Below, piece by piece: positions 8,317 through 17,151 of a stretch of 64,000 bases of DNA; within the stretch, counting starts at the first letter, position 1; every line of letters begins with the position of its first letter. This stretch comes from Brachybacterium muris (GTDB taxonomy: Bacteria > Actinomycetota > Actinomycetes > Actinomycetales > Dermabacteraceae). The notes below the pieces were generated by a model. It had not been told where the DNA came from, made no database searches, and saw only the letters and a program-made list of their open reading frames with translations. The position numbers and the translations under genes were made by a program. Location: positions 3,583,195 through 3,647,194 of the forward strand of contig NZ_JAFBCB010000001.1 in assembly GCF_016907455.1 (NCBI RefSeq), read 5' to 3'.

Positions 8317-9096
8317 TCACACCGCTGGCGTATGGAACCCGCCGTTGGAGAACAGCAGCTGGCCGCGGATCCAGCCGCCCTGCTCGGACAGCAGGAAGCG
8401 CACCAGATCAGCGACGGTCTCCGGCTCGCCCAGCTGCCCGCCCGGAGTGGCCGCGGCACCGGCGGCGCGGATCTCGTCGGTCATCCAGCCGGTGTCGATC
8501 GGTCCGGGGTTGATCACGTTGGTGCGGATGCCGCGATCCGCCAGCTCCGCGGTGCCGGCCAGCACCAGGCGGTCCAGCGCCCCCTTGGTGGCGCCGTAGG
8601 GAAGGTTGTGCACGGTGTGATCGCTGGTCAGGGCGATCGCCGCCCCGCCGGGGGTGTCGGTGCCGGGCTCCACCTGCTCGGCGAAGGCCTTCAGCAGCAG
8701 CCAGGTGGCGCGCACGTTGACCGCGTAGTGCCGGTCGAAGCTTTCCACCGTGGTGTCCAGTATCGAGGAGTCCACCGACTCACAGTGGCACATCACCAGC
8801 GCACCGAGAGGGCCGATCGCCTCCAGGGCCGCCTCCACCAGAGCGGCGGGGACCTCCGGGTCGGAGAGGTCCCCGGGCAACAGCTCCACCCGGGCCCCGG
8901 TCTCGCGCAGCTCCTGGGCGAGCAGCTCCACGTCGGAGTGTTCGCGGTTGACCCGTTGGTCGTACTGCGCGGACCAGGACAGGGCCAGATCGAAGCCGTC
9001 GGCCGCAAGCCCGCGCGCGATCGCGGATCCGATATTCCGCCCACGGCCGGCACCAGTGATCAGAGCGGTGTCGGGGAGTGGAGAAGTGGAGTGCAT
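8317..9096 (-). CDS. Short-chain dehydrogenase/reductase (SDR)
   Basis: 259 residues. The cofactor motif ALITGAGRGRNIGSAIARGLA lies at the N-terminus, with DLSDPE after strand 3, NVRAT and the catalytic YGATKGALDRL (Tyr-x-x-x-Lys), then NVINPGPIDTGWM. Classical SDRs have Ser before the Tyr; ALTSDHTVHNLPYGATK places one about 10 residues upstream. The IG-x-A glycine motif carries an extra Asn, resembling SDRs that bind NADP. The substrate is unknown. It starts 9 bp after the zinc-ribbon gene and is transcribed with it. Confidence 0.8.
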   Translation of the reverse strand: MHSTSPLPDTALITGAGRGRNIGSAIARGLAADGFDLALSWSAQYDQRVNREHSDVELLAQELRETGARVELLPGDLSDPEVPAALVEAALEAIGPLGALVMCHCESVDSSILDTTVESFDRHYAVNVRATWLLLKAFAEQVEPGTDTPGGAAIALTSDHTVHNLPYGATKGALDRLVLAGTAELADRGIRTNVINPGPIDTGWMTDEIRAAGAAATPGGQLGEPETVADLVRFLLSEQGGWIRGQLLFSNGGFHTPAV

Positions 9097-9105
9097 GGGT
9101 CGACG

Positions 9106-9333
9106 CTATCCGGGATGCTGGTGCAGCTGGATCGTCGACGGCTGGAACATCTCCACCTTCCCGCAGCCGGAGCAGGAGAGCATGGTGACCTGGGGACTGA
9201 ACGCGTCGAGGTCGAAGAACGTCGCCGTGCCGCTGCTCATCACCACGTTCCGCGGCCAGAACCAGACACCGCGGCAGTGTGTGCAGGTCACCTGACGTTC
9301 GGCCGCGGTCACCGTGACGGGCTTGTGCGCCAT
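9106..9333 (-). CDS. Small zinc-ribbon protein
   Basis: 75 residues with two knuckles, CTHC near residue 17 and CSGC near residue 54, spaced as in zinc ribbons. Between them lies an aromatic/beta segment (GVWFWPRNVV and FFDLDAFSPQVTML). There is no signal peptide. It could be a small nucleic-acid-binding or metal-sensing protein. Its position between the NCS1 permease (39 bp upstream) and the SDR gene (9 bp downstream) makes co-expression likely. Function not recognised. Confidence 0.65.
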   Translation of the reverse strand: MAHKPVTVTAAERQVTCTHCRGVWFWPRNVVMSSGTATFFDLDAFSPQVTMLSCSGCGKVEMFQPSTIQLHQHPG

Positions 9334-9372
9334 CGCTTCCTCTTTCCCGGCGCCGTTGCCCGGCCCCGCGCC

Positions 9373-10995
9373 TCAGTCCGCGCTCAGCACGGACTCGCCC
9401 CGCGCCACGGCACCCTCCTCCTGGCGGCGGATCTTCCCGTGGCGCGCCACGAGGGTGACCAGGAAGCTCAGCACCAGCGCCAGCAGCACGCCCAGGTTGG
9501 CGTAGGCCCAGTTGCCGTCCCAGTAGGAGCCGGCCGGGTCCTCCACGAAGGTGCCCAGGCCCAGGGGCTCCAGCAGGTAGCCCTGCCAGTTGTTCCAGGG
9601 GGCGTCGTCGGCGAAGGAGTTGACCACCAGGCCCCAGCCCAGGATCGAGGCGACCGCCATGGTGATCAAGGAGGTCCAGTCGAAGGCGCCGTAGCGGCCC
9701 TTCGCATCGAACAGGGCGGCCTCGTCGTAGTCGGCGCGGCGGGTGAGCACGTCGGCGATGAGGATGCCGGCCCAGGCTGCGACCGGGACACCGAGGGTGA
9801 TCAGGAAGCTCTGGAAGGGGCCCACGAAGCTGCTGGCGAAGAACGCCACCCAGATGGTGCCGATCGTGAGGATCACGCCGTCGATCGCGGCGGCCGCGGG
9901 GCGGGGGATGTCGATCCCGAGGCTCAGCAGGGTCAGGCCCGAGGAGTAGATGCCCAGCACCGCGCCGGAGACCAGCGTCAGCACCGCCACGATCCAGAAC
10001 GGGATCAGCGCCCAGAGCGGCAGGATCGAGATCAGCGCACCGATCGGATCGCCCTCGATCGCGGTGAGCAGCTCGGGGTCGGAGCCGGCCAGCAGCAGGC
10101 CGAAGATCACCAGCACCATGGGGGCCGCAGCACCGCCGATGGTGTTCCAGGCGACGATCTTCCCGTCGGAGGTGGAGCGCTTCTGGTAGCGCGACCAGTC
10201 GGCCGCGATGTTGATCCAGCCCAGCCCGAAGCCGGTCATCACCATCACCAGGCCGCCGATCATCGCCTGGGGCGGGCCGGCCGGGGCGCTCATCACCGCA
10301 GTCAGGTCGATGTGCGGGATGGTGAGGATCATGAACAGCATGGTCATCGCGCCGGTGGCCCAGGTCAGGATCGACTGCAGCTTCATGATCGTGTGGTAGC
10401 CCAGCACCGAGGCGGTCACGATCAGCAGCGCGATGAGGATCGCCGCGATCACGGTGACCACCCCGCCGGAGGCCACCCCGAGGGTGTCCAGCACAGTGGC
10501 GGTGGCCAGGACGGCGGTGATCGCCAGGCTGGTCTCCCAGCCGATCGAGGTGAGCCAGGAGACGATGCCCGGCACCTTCTGGCCGTGCACGCCGAACGCC
10601 GCACGGGAGAGCACCATCGTGGGCGCGCTGCCGCGCTTGCCGGCGATGGCGACCAGACCGCACAGCGCGAAGCTGATGGGGATGCCGATCAGCGCCACGA
10701 TCGTGGCCTGCCAGAAGGAGATGCCGAAGCCCAGCAGGTAGGAGCCGTAGCTCATGCCGAACACGGACACGTTGGCGGCGAACCACGACCAGAACAGGTC
10801 CCGCGGCTTCGCGGTGCGCTCGGACTCGCCGATGATCTCGATGCCTGCGGTCTCGATCAGCCCGCCGCCGGCGGTGGCGGTGGTGGCCACGGGGGCGCCG
10901 GGCTGGATTGCACCGCCGCTGGGTCCGTCGGGACCGGTGCCGGGATAGCGGGGGGCCTCGCCGGGACGGTCAGAGGAGGGGGGAGTGGACGACAC
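9373..10995 (-). CDS. NCS1 family cytosine/purine/allantoin permease
   Basis: 540 residues from GTG 10995. After a Pro/Gly-rich cytosolic start of about 50 residues come about 12 membrane segments, beginning PRDLFWSWFAANVSVFGMSYG, the conserved first helix of NCS1 transporters, then GKRGSAPTMVLSRAAFGVHGQKVP (helix 3 region with the family's Gly/Pro pattern). Such carriers import nucleobases, hydantoins or vitamins with Na+ or H+. It heads a five-gene run with zinc-ribbon, SDR, amidohydrolase-type and lipoprotein genes, which suggests uptake then modification of one heterocyclic compound. Confidence 0.85.
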   Translation of the reverse strand: MSSTPPSSDRPGEAPRYPGTGPDGPSGGAIQPGAPVATTATAGGGLIETAGIEIIGESERTAKPRDLFWSWFAANVSVFGMSYGSYLLGFGISFWQATIVALIGIPISFALCGLVAIAGKRGSAPTMVLSRAAFGVHGQKVPGIVSWLTSIGWETSLAITAVLATATVLDTLGVASGGVVTVIAAILIALLIVTASVLGYHTIMKLQSILTWATGAMTMLFMILTIPHIDLTAVMSAPAGPPQAMIGGLVMVMTGFGLGWINIAADWSRYQKRSTSDGKIVAWNTIGGAAAPMVLVIFGLLLAGSDPELLTAIEGDPIGALISILPLWALIPFWIVAVLTLVSGAVLGIYSSGLTLLSLGIDIPRPAAAAIDGVILTIGTIWVAFFASSFVGPFQSFLITLGVPVAAWAGILIADVLTRRADYDEAALFDAKGRYGAFDWTSLITMAVASILGWGLVVNSFADDAPWNNWQGYLLEPLGLGTFVEDPAGSYWDGNWAYANLGVLLALVLSFLVTLVARHGKIRRQEEGAVARGESVLSAD

Positions 10996-11236
10996 AGTCG
11001 CCTCCGGAGGGTGAGGAGGGGGATTACGTGGGTGGGCATATCCTCGCAGACGAGCAACGCGGCCGACGGGGGCACGCCGCGAGCAGCGCCGGGCCGCCGT
11101 CCCCGCCCAGCCCGCACCGTCCCTGCACCCCCGGAAGGAACTGTGTGTCCCGCACCCCCTCGGCCCAGACCCCGCCTCACCACCGCCGAGCGTGCCCGCA
11201 GGGTGAGCGTGGGCAGGCGGGCGTTACCGTGGGTGG

Positions 11237-11656
11237 ATGGCGTGGACGCGGGCACTGCAGACGTTCCTCGCTGCCGACATGCGCAACCCTCAGCGCGGAG
11301 GCGGCCTCACGATCACGCTGCCCGAGCAGGTCCTGGAACCAGACGAAACGGTCTACGAGATCCTGGTGTGCAGGAATGTGGGCGACTCCTGGCCGTTCTT
11401 GGTGATCACGGATCGGCGCGTGGTGCACGCCTGGTACGGCATGTTCCGCGGCTGGAGGGTGCGGGATCAGGTGGTCGCCGCCGAAGTCGCCGGCGCATCC
11501 TTCGAGAAGAAGTGGATCACCGGCCGCGTGCACGTGCATAGGCGCAACGGGAAGCCCATGACCGTGAAGGTGGACCTCGGCAACAAGGAGTGGTGCGGGC
11601 ACATCGTGGACCTGCTCGACCACCTCGCCGCCGGGGGAGCGCCGCCCCGCACCTGA
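11237..11656 (+). CDS. PH-like domain protein
   Basis: 139 residues, soluble, no signal. The middle, PEQVLEPDETVYEILVCRNVG then FLVITDRRVVHAW, has the strand pattern and the 'TDRRV' turn of bacterial PH-like domains (YokE/SHOCT-associated type), with a last helix EWCGHIVDLLDHLA. These domains often mediate membrane or protein contacts. No partner is suggested by the context: it is divergent from the NCS1 operon (241 bp gap) and convergent with the VIT gene 28 bp away. Confidence 0.5.
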   Translation: MAWTRALQTFLAADMRNPQRGGGLTITLPEQVLEPDETVYEILVCRNVGDSWPFLVITDRRVVHAWYGMFRGWRVRDQVVAAEVAGASFEKKWITGRVHVHRRNGKPMTVKVDLGNKEWCGHIVDLLDHLAAGGAPPRT

Positions 11657-11684
11657 GGCGGGGCTCCGCGGCGGGCGCGCCAGC

Positions 11685-12452
11685 TCAGATGTTCAGGCCC
11701 GCCTGGCCCAGCAGGGAGCCGATCACGAAGGTGACCCCCAGGGCCAGCGCGCCACCGAGCACCACGCGCAGCGAGGCCCGCACCGGGTTCGCATCGCCCA
11801 CCTTCGCCGCGATCCACCCCGTCAGCGCCAGCGCCACCAGCGTGGAGGCGAAGGTGATGGGGATCCGCAGCTCTGGCGGGGGCAGGAGGATCGCTGCCAT
11901 CGGCAGCAGCGCCCCCAGGAAGAACGCCAGGAACGAGGCGATCGCCGCATGCCACGGGCTGACGATGTCGTCCGGATCGATGTCGCCCTCGATCGACAGG
12001 CGTGCCCCCAGCGCGTCTTGCCGCTGCAGCTCGGTGGCCACCTGCTCGGCGGTCTCCGGCGCGAGGCCCTGGTCGCGCCAATGGGCCGCCAGCTCATCGT
12101 GAGCGGACCGCGGATCCTGCTCCAGCTCCTGCTTCGCAGCGCTGATCTTCGCCTTCTCCGAGTCCGACTGGCTGGAGACCGACACGTACTCACCCAGCGC
12201 CATCGACACCGCCCCGCCCACCACCGCGGCGGTCCCTGCCGCGAGGATCGGGCCGGTCGCGGTGGTCACGCCGGCCACGCCGACCACGGTGGCAGCGACC
12301 GAGACGATGCCGTCGTTCGCCCCCAGCACCGCGGCCCGCAGCTGGTTCAGCCGCTGCTGGTACCCGGTCTCCCGGCGAGCCGAGGGAGCCTCGCCGGCAG
12401 TGGAGGGATCAGCGGCGGTGGCGGTGTCGAAGGTGGGGTCGGCGGTGCTCAT
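11685..12452 (-). CDS. VIT1/CCC1 family Fe2+/Mn2+ transporter
   Basis: 255 residues. The first membrane segment has the family signature LGANDGIVSVAATVVGVAGV, followed by VGGAVSMALGEYVSVSSQSDSEKAKI, both typical of vacuolar-iron-transporter relatives. A cytosolic helical metal-binding region of about 80 residues (Asp/Glu/Gln-rich) follows, then three C-terminal helices. It would move ferrous iron or manganese out of the cytosol. ATG 12452 is used; the longer open frame to 12620 runs through the promoter and the iron box. A DtxR/IdeR-like site just upstream implies iron-dependent expression. Confidence 0.85.
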   Translation of the reverse strand: MSTADPTFDTATAADPSTAGEAPSARRETGYQQRLNQLRAAVLGANDGIVSVAATVVGVAGVTTATGPILAAGTAAVVGGAVSMALGEYVSVSSQSDSEKAKISAAKQELEQDPRSAHDELAAHWRDQGLAPETAEQVATELQRQDALGARLSIEGDIDPDDIVSPWHAAIASFLAFFLGALLPMAAILLPPPELRIPITFASTLVALALTGWIAAKVGDANPVRASLRVVLGGALALGVTFVIGSLLGQAGLNI

Positions 12453-12488
12453 ACAACGATAAAACTCCTGTCCAGAGCGTTCCGCAAG

Positions 12489-12507
12489 CAAGCTTCGCCT
12501 AACCTCA
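12489..12507 (-). promoter_or_regulatory. Putative DtxR/IdeR iron box upstream of the VIT gene
   Basis: The 19 bases ending CGCCTAACCTCA match the right half of the DtxR/IdeR consensus (CCTAACCTAA) at 9 of 10 positions and the left half less well, about 14 of 19 in all. It lies 37-55 bp upstream of the VIT start, a normal promoter position. The functional claim is inference. Confidence 0.45.
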
Positions 12508-12597
12508 CCGGTGGTGACAGTTCCTTGCCCGCGCGTGCCGGGTCCCGGTATCCGGGCGGTGCTTCCCCCGCCGCGCCCCACTCCGTAGCGTGCCGAC

Positions 12598-13425
12598 ATG
12601 TCAGCGACGCCATCGACCACCGGTGCCCACGGCTCCTACACCCACGGCTATGGGGACGCGGTGCTGAACAGCCATCGCCACCGCACCGCCCAGAACTCCG
12701 CCGCTCACCTGCTGCCGCACCTGCGTGAGGGCCAGCGACTGCTGGACGTGGGCAGCGGCGCCGGCACCATCACCGCGGATCTGGCCCGCATCGTCGGCCC
12801 CGAGAACCTGGTGGCCCTCGAGGTGCGCGAGGAAGCAGCCGCCATCACCCGCGCCGAGCTGCAGGCCCAGGGGCTCGAGCAGACGGAGGTGGTGGTGGGC
12901 GATGCCCATGACCTGCCCTTCGAGTCCGGCAGCTTCGACGTGGTCCACGCCCATCAGGTGCTCCAGCACGTGGCCGATCCCGTCACCGTGCTGGCACAGA
13001 TGCGCCGTGTCACCAGCGAGGGTGGCCTGGTGTCGGTGCGCGACAGCGACTACGAGGCCTTCCGGTGGTACCCGGACGTGCCCGCGCTGGACCGCTGGCG
13101 GGAGCTGTACCTGCGGGCGGCCCGCCAGAACGGGGGCACCCCCGACGCCGGCAGGCGCCTGCTGGCGTGGGCGCACCAGGTGGGCTTCACGGAGGTGACG
13201 CCGCTGGCCTCGACCCAGCTGTACGCCACCCCGGAAGGCCGCGCCGCCTGGGCGGGTGCGTGGGTCGGTCGCATCACCGGCGCGCCGCTGGGGGAGCAGA
13301 TCGTGCGCGAGGGCTGGGCCGACGCCGCCGAGCTCGCGTCGATCGCCGAAGCCTGGACCACCTGGGCGAACGACCCCGACGGCTGGTTCACCCTGCTGCA
13401 CGCGGAGATCCTGGCCCGGCCCTGA
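12598..13425 (+). CDS. Class I SAM-dependent methyltransferase (UbiE/Methyltransf_11 type)
   Basis: 275 residues. Motif I LLDVGSGAGTITADLA (about residues 47-62), VALEVREE, then VVGDAHDLPFESGSFDVVHAHQVLQHVADPVTVLAQMRRVTSEGG, the usual motif II/III block. The C-terminal 120 residues form a helical cap with tryptophans that probably binds the substrate. The N-terminus GSYTHGYGDAVLNSHRHRTAQNSAA is typical of actinobacterial UbiE-like enzymes of unknown substrate. It is divergent from the VIT gene with 145 bp between starts. Confidence 0.8.
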   Translation: MSATPSTTGAHGSYTHGYGDAVLNSHRHRTAQNSAAHLLPHLREGQRLLDVGSGAGTITADLARIVGPENLVALEVREEAAAITRAELQAQGLEQTEVVVGDAHDLPFESGSFDVVHAHQVLQHVADPVTVLAQMRRVTSEGGLVSVRDSDYEAFRWYPDVPALDRWRELYLRAARQNGGTPDAGRRLLAWAHQVGFTEVTPLASTQLYATPEGRAAWAGAWVGRITGAPLGEQIVREGWADAAELASIAEAWTTWANDPDGWFTLLHAEILARP

Positions 13426-13446
13426 GCGCTGCTGTTACAGCGGTTC

Positions 13447-13605
13447 TCAGTCCCTGAGCCTGCGTTCGATGAACGCGCGGTCGCCGCTGTTGCCGGCCAG
13501 CTCCAGGGCCCTTAGCCACGCCGTCTCCGCACCGGCTGCGTCCCCGGTCTCGGTGCGGAACAGCGCGCGCATCAGGCCCGGCAGCGACGACGGGGCGCGG
13601 GCCCC
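13447..13605 (-). pseudogene. C-terminal remnant of an ECF-type sigma factor (SigJ/DUF6596-like tail)
   Basis: Reading the minus strand from about 13587 to the stop at 13447-13449 gives a TPR-like helix pair ending ALELAGNSGDRAFIERRLRD. This is close to the C-terminal end of long ECF sigma factors with a C-terminal helical extension (usual form ALALAGNxAERRFLERRL). Only some 45 residues remain, with no start codon and no sigma-2/sigma-4 region; upstream lies directly the stop of another gene. It is best read as the tail of a deleted gene. Confidence 0.5.
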
Positions 13606-14517
13606 TCACCCCACGGTGAGGCTGTCCACGACGGCCTGGACGTCCGCAGCACGCTCCGGGATGTCGGCCGGGCCGGTCACCTTGAGCACGGCCGGGCCGC
13701 TGGGGGTCTCCACCACGATCGCCACCATCTCCACCGAGCTGTACTCGGTGATGGTGCCCGGATTCTGCACCTCCACCACTCCGCGCACGATCCACGCCTC
13801 GTGGCCATCCACCTGGGTGGACTCGGAGACGTACTGCGTCATCAGCGGCTCCTCGCCGTACATCTCCACGCCCTCGGGGCGGGTGAGGTGGCACTGCACG
13901 TACGCCATCGCTGCGCGCTCCGCGCCGGGGTAGCCGCCCTGCTCCTCGGACCACTCCACCTGCCCCACCTGGGCGAGGGCGAAGTAGCCCTGGGACACCT
14001 GCCTGTCGGCCGAGGCCACCTCCGTGGCGTAGGGGAGGGAACCGCTCCAGTCCACTCCGCTGCCGCCCCAGCCCTCGGGCACCGTGAAGGACAGGTCACC
14101 GCTGGTGCGCACCGAGCCCGTCTGGGGTACAGCGGGCTCCTGGGTGGGGAACTCGCACAGCGCGGTGGGGGCCTGGATGTGCGTGACCTCCTCGGAGGTG
14201 GGCTCCGGGGCTTCCTCGCCGCCGGGCACGTACTCCCCGTCGGCGGGCTCGCGCTGCTCGGGCTCGGTGACGGTGGGCGGTGCCGCCGCCGGGGGTTCGT
14301 TAGAGGGGCGGAACACGGTCAGGGTCAGCACGATCAGGGTGATTACCAGCAGCAGCGCCATGGCGCCGACGGCCATCATCGCGATCGTGGGACCACTCAG
14401 GGGCCGACGCGGGCGTGTGGCCGCCCCGGCCGAGGGGCCGGCTGCGGCAGATGGCGGGACCTCGCCGCCGCGGAAGTCGGGCAGGCGCGGACCGTCGCCG
14501 TTCGGCTGGGACATCAC
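13606..14517 (-). CDS. Membrane-anchored extracytoplasmic protein, function unknown
   Basis: 303 residues. A Pro/Ala-rich cytosolic segment (about 1-43) precedes one membrane helix (TIAMMAVGAMALLLVITLIVLT), then a Pro/Glu-rich linker (about 75-115). The globular part (about 120-303) includes GDLSFTVPEGWGG and ends AADVQAVVDSLTVG, and has two cysteines (LCEFP and YVQCHL) that could pair. The layout is common among actinobacterial secreted or anchored proteins with no known role. The downstream MFS gene starts 1374 bp away in the opposite sense of position (upstream), so no operon partner is obvious. Confidence 0.6.
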   Translation of the reverse strand: MMSQPNGDGPRLPDFRGGEVPPSAAAGPSAGAATRPRRPLSGPTIAMMAVGAMALLLVITLIVLTLTVFRPSNEPPAAAPPTVTEPEQREPADGEYVPGGEEAPEPTSEEVTHIQAPTALCEFPTQEPAVPQTGSVRTSGDLSFTVPEGWGGSGVDWSGSLPYATEVASADRQVSQGYFALAQVGQVEWSEEQGGYPGAERAAMAYVQCHLTRPEGVEMYGEEPLMTQYVSESTQVDGHEAWIVRGVVEVQNPGTITEYSSVEMVAIVVETPSGPAVLKVTGPADIPERAADVQAVVDSLTVG

Positions 14518-14526
14518 GAGCCCACA

Positions 14527-15891
14527 CTAGCGCCGGCGCAGCACCACGAACCCGCCCACCAGGGCGATCACGATGCTCACCAGGGTGGCCAGGCCGTACG
14601 CGCCCTGCGCGCCGATGGATGCGGCCAGCGCCCCACCCAGGGACGCTCCGGCCGCCTGGCCCACCGTCACCGAGGACTGCATGGAGGTCATCGCCACCCC
14701 GGTGCCGCCCGGCGGGGTGCGCCGCTCGGTCAGGGAGAACGCGGTGACCATCGTCGGCCCGATGAACAGGCCCGCGATCATCAGCGTCACGCCGGTCATC
14801 GTCAGGGACCCCGTGAAGGCGGTGAGGGCGATGAACACGGCCATGCCAGCGCCGCCCACCAGCACCCGTGCCGCAAGGGTCACGGAATCCGGCAGCAGCA
14901 CCACCAGTAGGGCGGTGAGGGCGGAGGTCAGCCCCATGAACGCGTACACGATGCCGGCGGATCCTGCTGCGCCGAGGAGGTCGGCCCGCGCGGTGGTGCC
15001 GGCCTGCACGGAGCCGAAGAAGGTGCCGATGCACACCATCACCACGATCGCCGGCAGCACTGCCAGCAGCACCCGCTTGATCGACGGGGCGGGTGTGGAG
15101 GCCGATACCGGAGCGGGCGTGCGGTGCTCGGCGAAGGGGGCGTCCGAGGGGACGGAGCCGATGGCGGGCATCTCCCCGGTCACGGTGCGGGTGGAGGCAC
15201 GATGCGGGGCGGTCGCCTCGGTGGTGCCGTCGCCGGTCCGCTCGGTGGCCCCGGCCCCGGCCCCGGCCCCGATCGCGACAGCGTGCTCGCTGCGCGGGGT
15301 GGTCAGCGCGAAGGGGATCCCGGCCAGCGCCACCAGCGCCGCGGCGATCGCCAGCGGGGCGGCGGAGAACGCGGTGGAGGCGGCGATGCCCACCAGGGCC
15401 GGGCCCAGCACGAAGCTCAGCTCGTCGACCGTGGATTCGTAGGAGAGGGCCGTTCCCAGGTCCTTGGGGTCGCGGGCCAGCTCCACCCAGCGGGCACGGG
15501 TGAAGGAGCCCACCGGCACCGCGGTCCCACCGGTGAACAGGCAGATCGCCCACAGCAGGGGGCCGTCCCAGGCCTGCAGGGCCGCCAGCAGCAGCAGGCC
15601 CAGGGCGATCGCATTGAGGGGGGTGAGGATCGTCAGCACGCGGCGCTGACCGGAGCGGTCGGCGGCGCGGCCGATGAGCGGGCCCGCCACGGCGCTGGCG
15701 GCAGCAACCAGACCGGAGGCCAGGCCACCGGTCGCGATCGAGCCGGTGGAGACGGTGATCGCCGTCATCGTGCCCAGCGGGATCATCGCGTAGGGCGCGC
15801 GGGCGGCCATCGCCAGCGCCATCCAGGAGCCGGAAGCGATCGTGGGCAGGGAGCGGTAGCGCGCAATCGCGCTGGAGGAAGAGGAGACCAC
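14527..15891 (-). CDS. MFS transporter
   Basis: 454 residues from GTG 15891. Twelve membrane segments are visible in two halves joined by a hydrophilic loop of about 70 residues rich in Ala, Gly and Thr (around residues 200-260). The loop-2 motif is present as [13 protein letters not shown]. The N-terminus [21 protein letters not shown] is short and cytosolic. The similarity is to drug-efflux type MFS proteins; the substrate is unknown. A divergent IclR regulator begins 305 bp away and may control it. The frame is open further upstream, but that part is not membrane-like. Confidence 0.8.
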   Translation of the reverse strand: MVSSSSSAIARYRSLPTIASGSWMALAMAARAPYAMIPLGTMTAITVSTGSIATGGLASGLVAAASAVAGPLIGRAADRSGQRRVLTILTPLNAIALGLLLLAALQAWDGPLLWAICLFTGGTAVPVGSFTRARWVELARDPKDLGTALSYESTVDELSFVLGPALVGIAASTAFSAAPLAIAAALVALAGIPFALTTPRSEHAVAIGAGAGAGATERTGDGTTEATAPHRASTRTVTGEMPAIGSVPSDAPFAEHRTPAPVSASTPAPSIKRVLLAVLPAIVVMVCIGTFFGSVQAGTTARADLLGAAGSAGIVYAFMGLTSALTALLVVLLPDSVTLAARVLVGGAGMAVFIALTAFTGSLTMTGVTLMIAGLFIGPTMVTAFSLTERRTPPGGTGVAMTSMQSSVTVGQAAGASLGGALAASIGAQGAYGLATLVSIVIALVGGFVVLRRR

Positions 15892-16196
15892 GGAACCAGG
15901 TCTTTCGGAAGTGCCTCCCGCCAGGGACCAGGACGGGCCAGGGCCGATGGCCGCGCAGGCCGCGCGAGGCGGAGCAGCGGAGCCGGGCGGGCCGGTCGTG
16001 GTGCAAGCGGGTGCCCGCGTCCGCGCAGGCGGAGGGGCCGGACCACTGTACCGAGCAGCACGCTGCGCGCCCAGGGGGTCGGGGCAGGAGGAAAGCAGCA
16101 TCACGCCCAGGGTGAGCAGCCGGTCGCGGTGCTGGGCCTGGGGAGACTGCACGGGGCACGGGGCACGGCGCACGGGGCGTGGGGGACGATGGGCGG
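15892..16196. other. MFS/iclR divergent intergenic region with short GCACGGG repeats
   Basis: No gene is seen here. Near its iclR end (about 16149-16180) there are four near-copies of the 7-base unit GCACGGG in tandem, immediately before the IclR start. The repeats could be a regulator site or simple slippage. Promoters for both flanking genes should lie in this stretch. Confidence 0.4.
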
Positions 16197-17036
16197 ATGA
16201 CCATCCCGAACCCTGCACTGTCGGCCCTGGCCACGGCGTCGACCCCGCCCACGCCGTCGGCCCTGGCCTCCAAGGTGCCCGCGGCCGATGCCACCTTGCG
16301 GGTGCTGAGCCTGCTGGCCGGGCAGCGCGCCCCTCTGCCCGCCGCACGGATCGCCGCTGAGCTGGACCTGCCTCGCTCGACCACCTACGACCTGCTGAGC
16401 GTGCTGGTCGAGCACGGGTACGTGCTGCACCTGGCCCAGGAGCGTCGCTACGCGATCGGCCCCTCGGCCTACGAGGTGGCCGCCGGTTACGCCCGCCACG
16501 CACCGCTGGCCCGGGTGGGGCGACGCGTGGTGGAGCGCCTGGTGGATGCGACGGGGGAGTCCGGGCACCTGGCGAGCCTGTCCGGCAGTGACGTGCTCTA
16601 CATCGTCGAGGAACGCGCGAAGGGACGAACGTCCCTGGTCACCGACATCGGGGTGCGGCTGCCCGCGCACCTGACCGCCACCGGTCGCGCGATGCTGGCC
16701 CAGCTCACCCCCGCGCAGCTGCGCACCCTCCACTCCGGGCGCGAGGAGCTGCTGCGCCGCACCGACGCGCCTTCACCGGCGACCCCGCGCCAGCTGCGGG
16801 AACTGCTGCGACAGGTGCGGGCCGACGGGGTGGCGTGGGAGTCCGGTGAGGTCACCGAGGGTTTCCGGTCTGTCGCGGCCGCCGTGCTGGACCAGGCCGG
16901 GTGGCCCGTCGCCGCTGTGGCGCTGACCTGGGAGGAGCATCGCGTGGACGAGGAGCAGGCGCAGCACCTGGCCGATCGGGTGCGGGAGGCCGCAGGGGAG
17001 ATCGCGAGGATGGTCTCCGGGCGTCGGGCGGGGTGA
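16197..17036 (+). CDS. IclR family transcriptional regulator
   Basis: 279 residues. The winged helix-turn-helix (about residues 30-90) includes TLRVLSLLAGQRAPLPAARIAAELDLPRSTTYDLLSVLVEHGYV. The effector domain follows, with HLASLSGSDVLYIVEE, LPAHLTATGRAMLAQL and GVAWESGEVTEGFRSVAAAVLD, all at usual IclR positions. The effector is unknown. ATG 16197 is preferred; the GTG at 16179 lacks a better ribosome site. The divergent MFS gene is the natural target. Confidence 0.85.
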   Translation: MTIPNPALSALATASTPPTPSALASKVPAADATLRVLSLLAGQRAPLPAARIAAELDLPRSTTYDLLSVLVEHGYVLHLAQERRYAIGPSAYEVAAGYARHAPLARVGRRVVERLVDATGESGHLASLSGSDVLYIVEERAKGRTSLVTDIGVRLPAHLTATGRAMLAQLTPAQLRTLHSGREELLRRTDAPSPATPRQLRELLRQVRADGVAWESGEVTEGFRSVAAAVLDQAGWPVAAVALTWEEHRVDEEQAQHLADRVREAAGEIARMVSGRRAG

Positions 17037-17113
17037 GCGGGGGCGGGATCCCTTTTCGCAAGCCGCCCACGGGGCCGTCACCTGGAACTTTTCGTGACGA
17101 CCGGCAACCGCAG

Positions 17114-17144
17114 CGATTTACGCAACGGGGGAGTGGCGTAATCG
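17114..17144. promoter_or_regulatory. Inverted repeat upstream of siderophore uptake operon
   Basis: CGATTTACGC at 17114-17123 and GCGTAATCG at 17136-17144 are complementary apart from one extra T, with a 12-base spacer. It sits 7 bp upstream of the putative iron box and could be a second operator or an activator site. No regulator is assigned. Confidence 0.35.
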
Positions 17145-17151
17145 GGGCAGG

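Noticed and set aside
8302..11541. A 1079-codon open frame on the plus strand across the NCS1/SDR region
   Set aside because: It is antisense to five well-supported genes, has Gly/Arg/His/Gln-rich low-complexity translation and no domain; long antisense frames are expected at this GC content.
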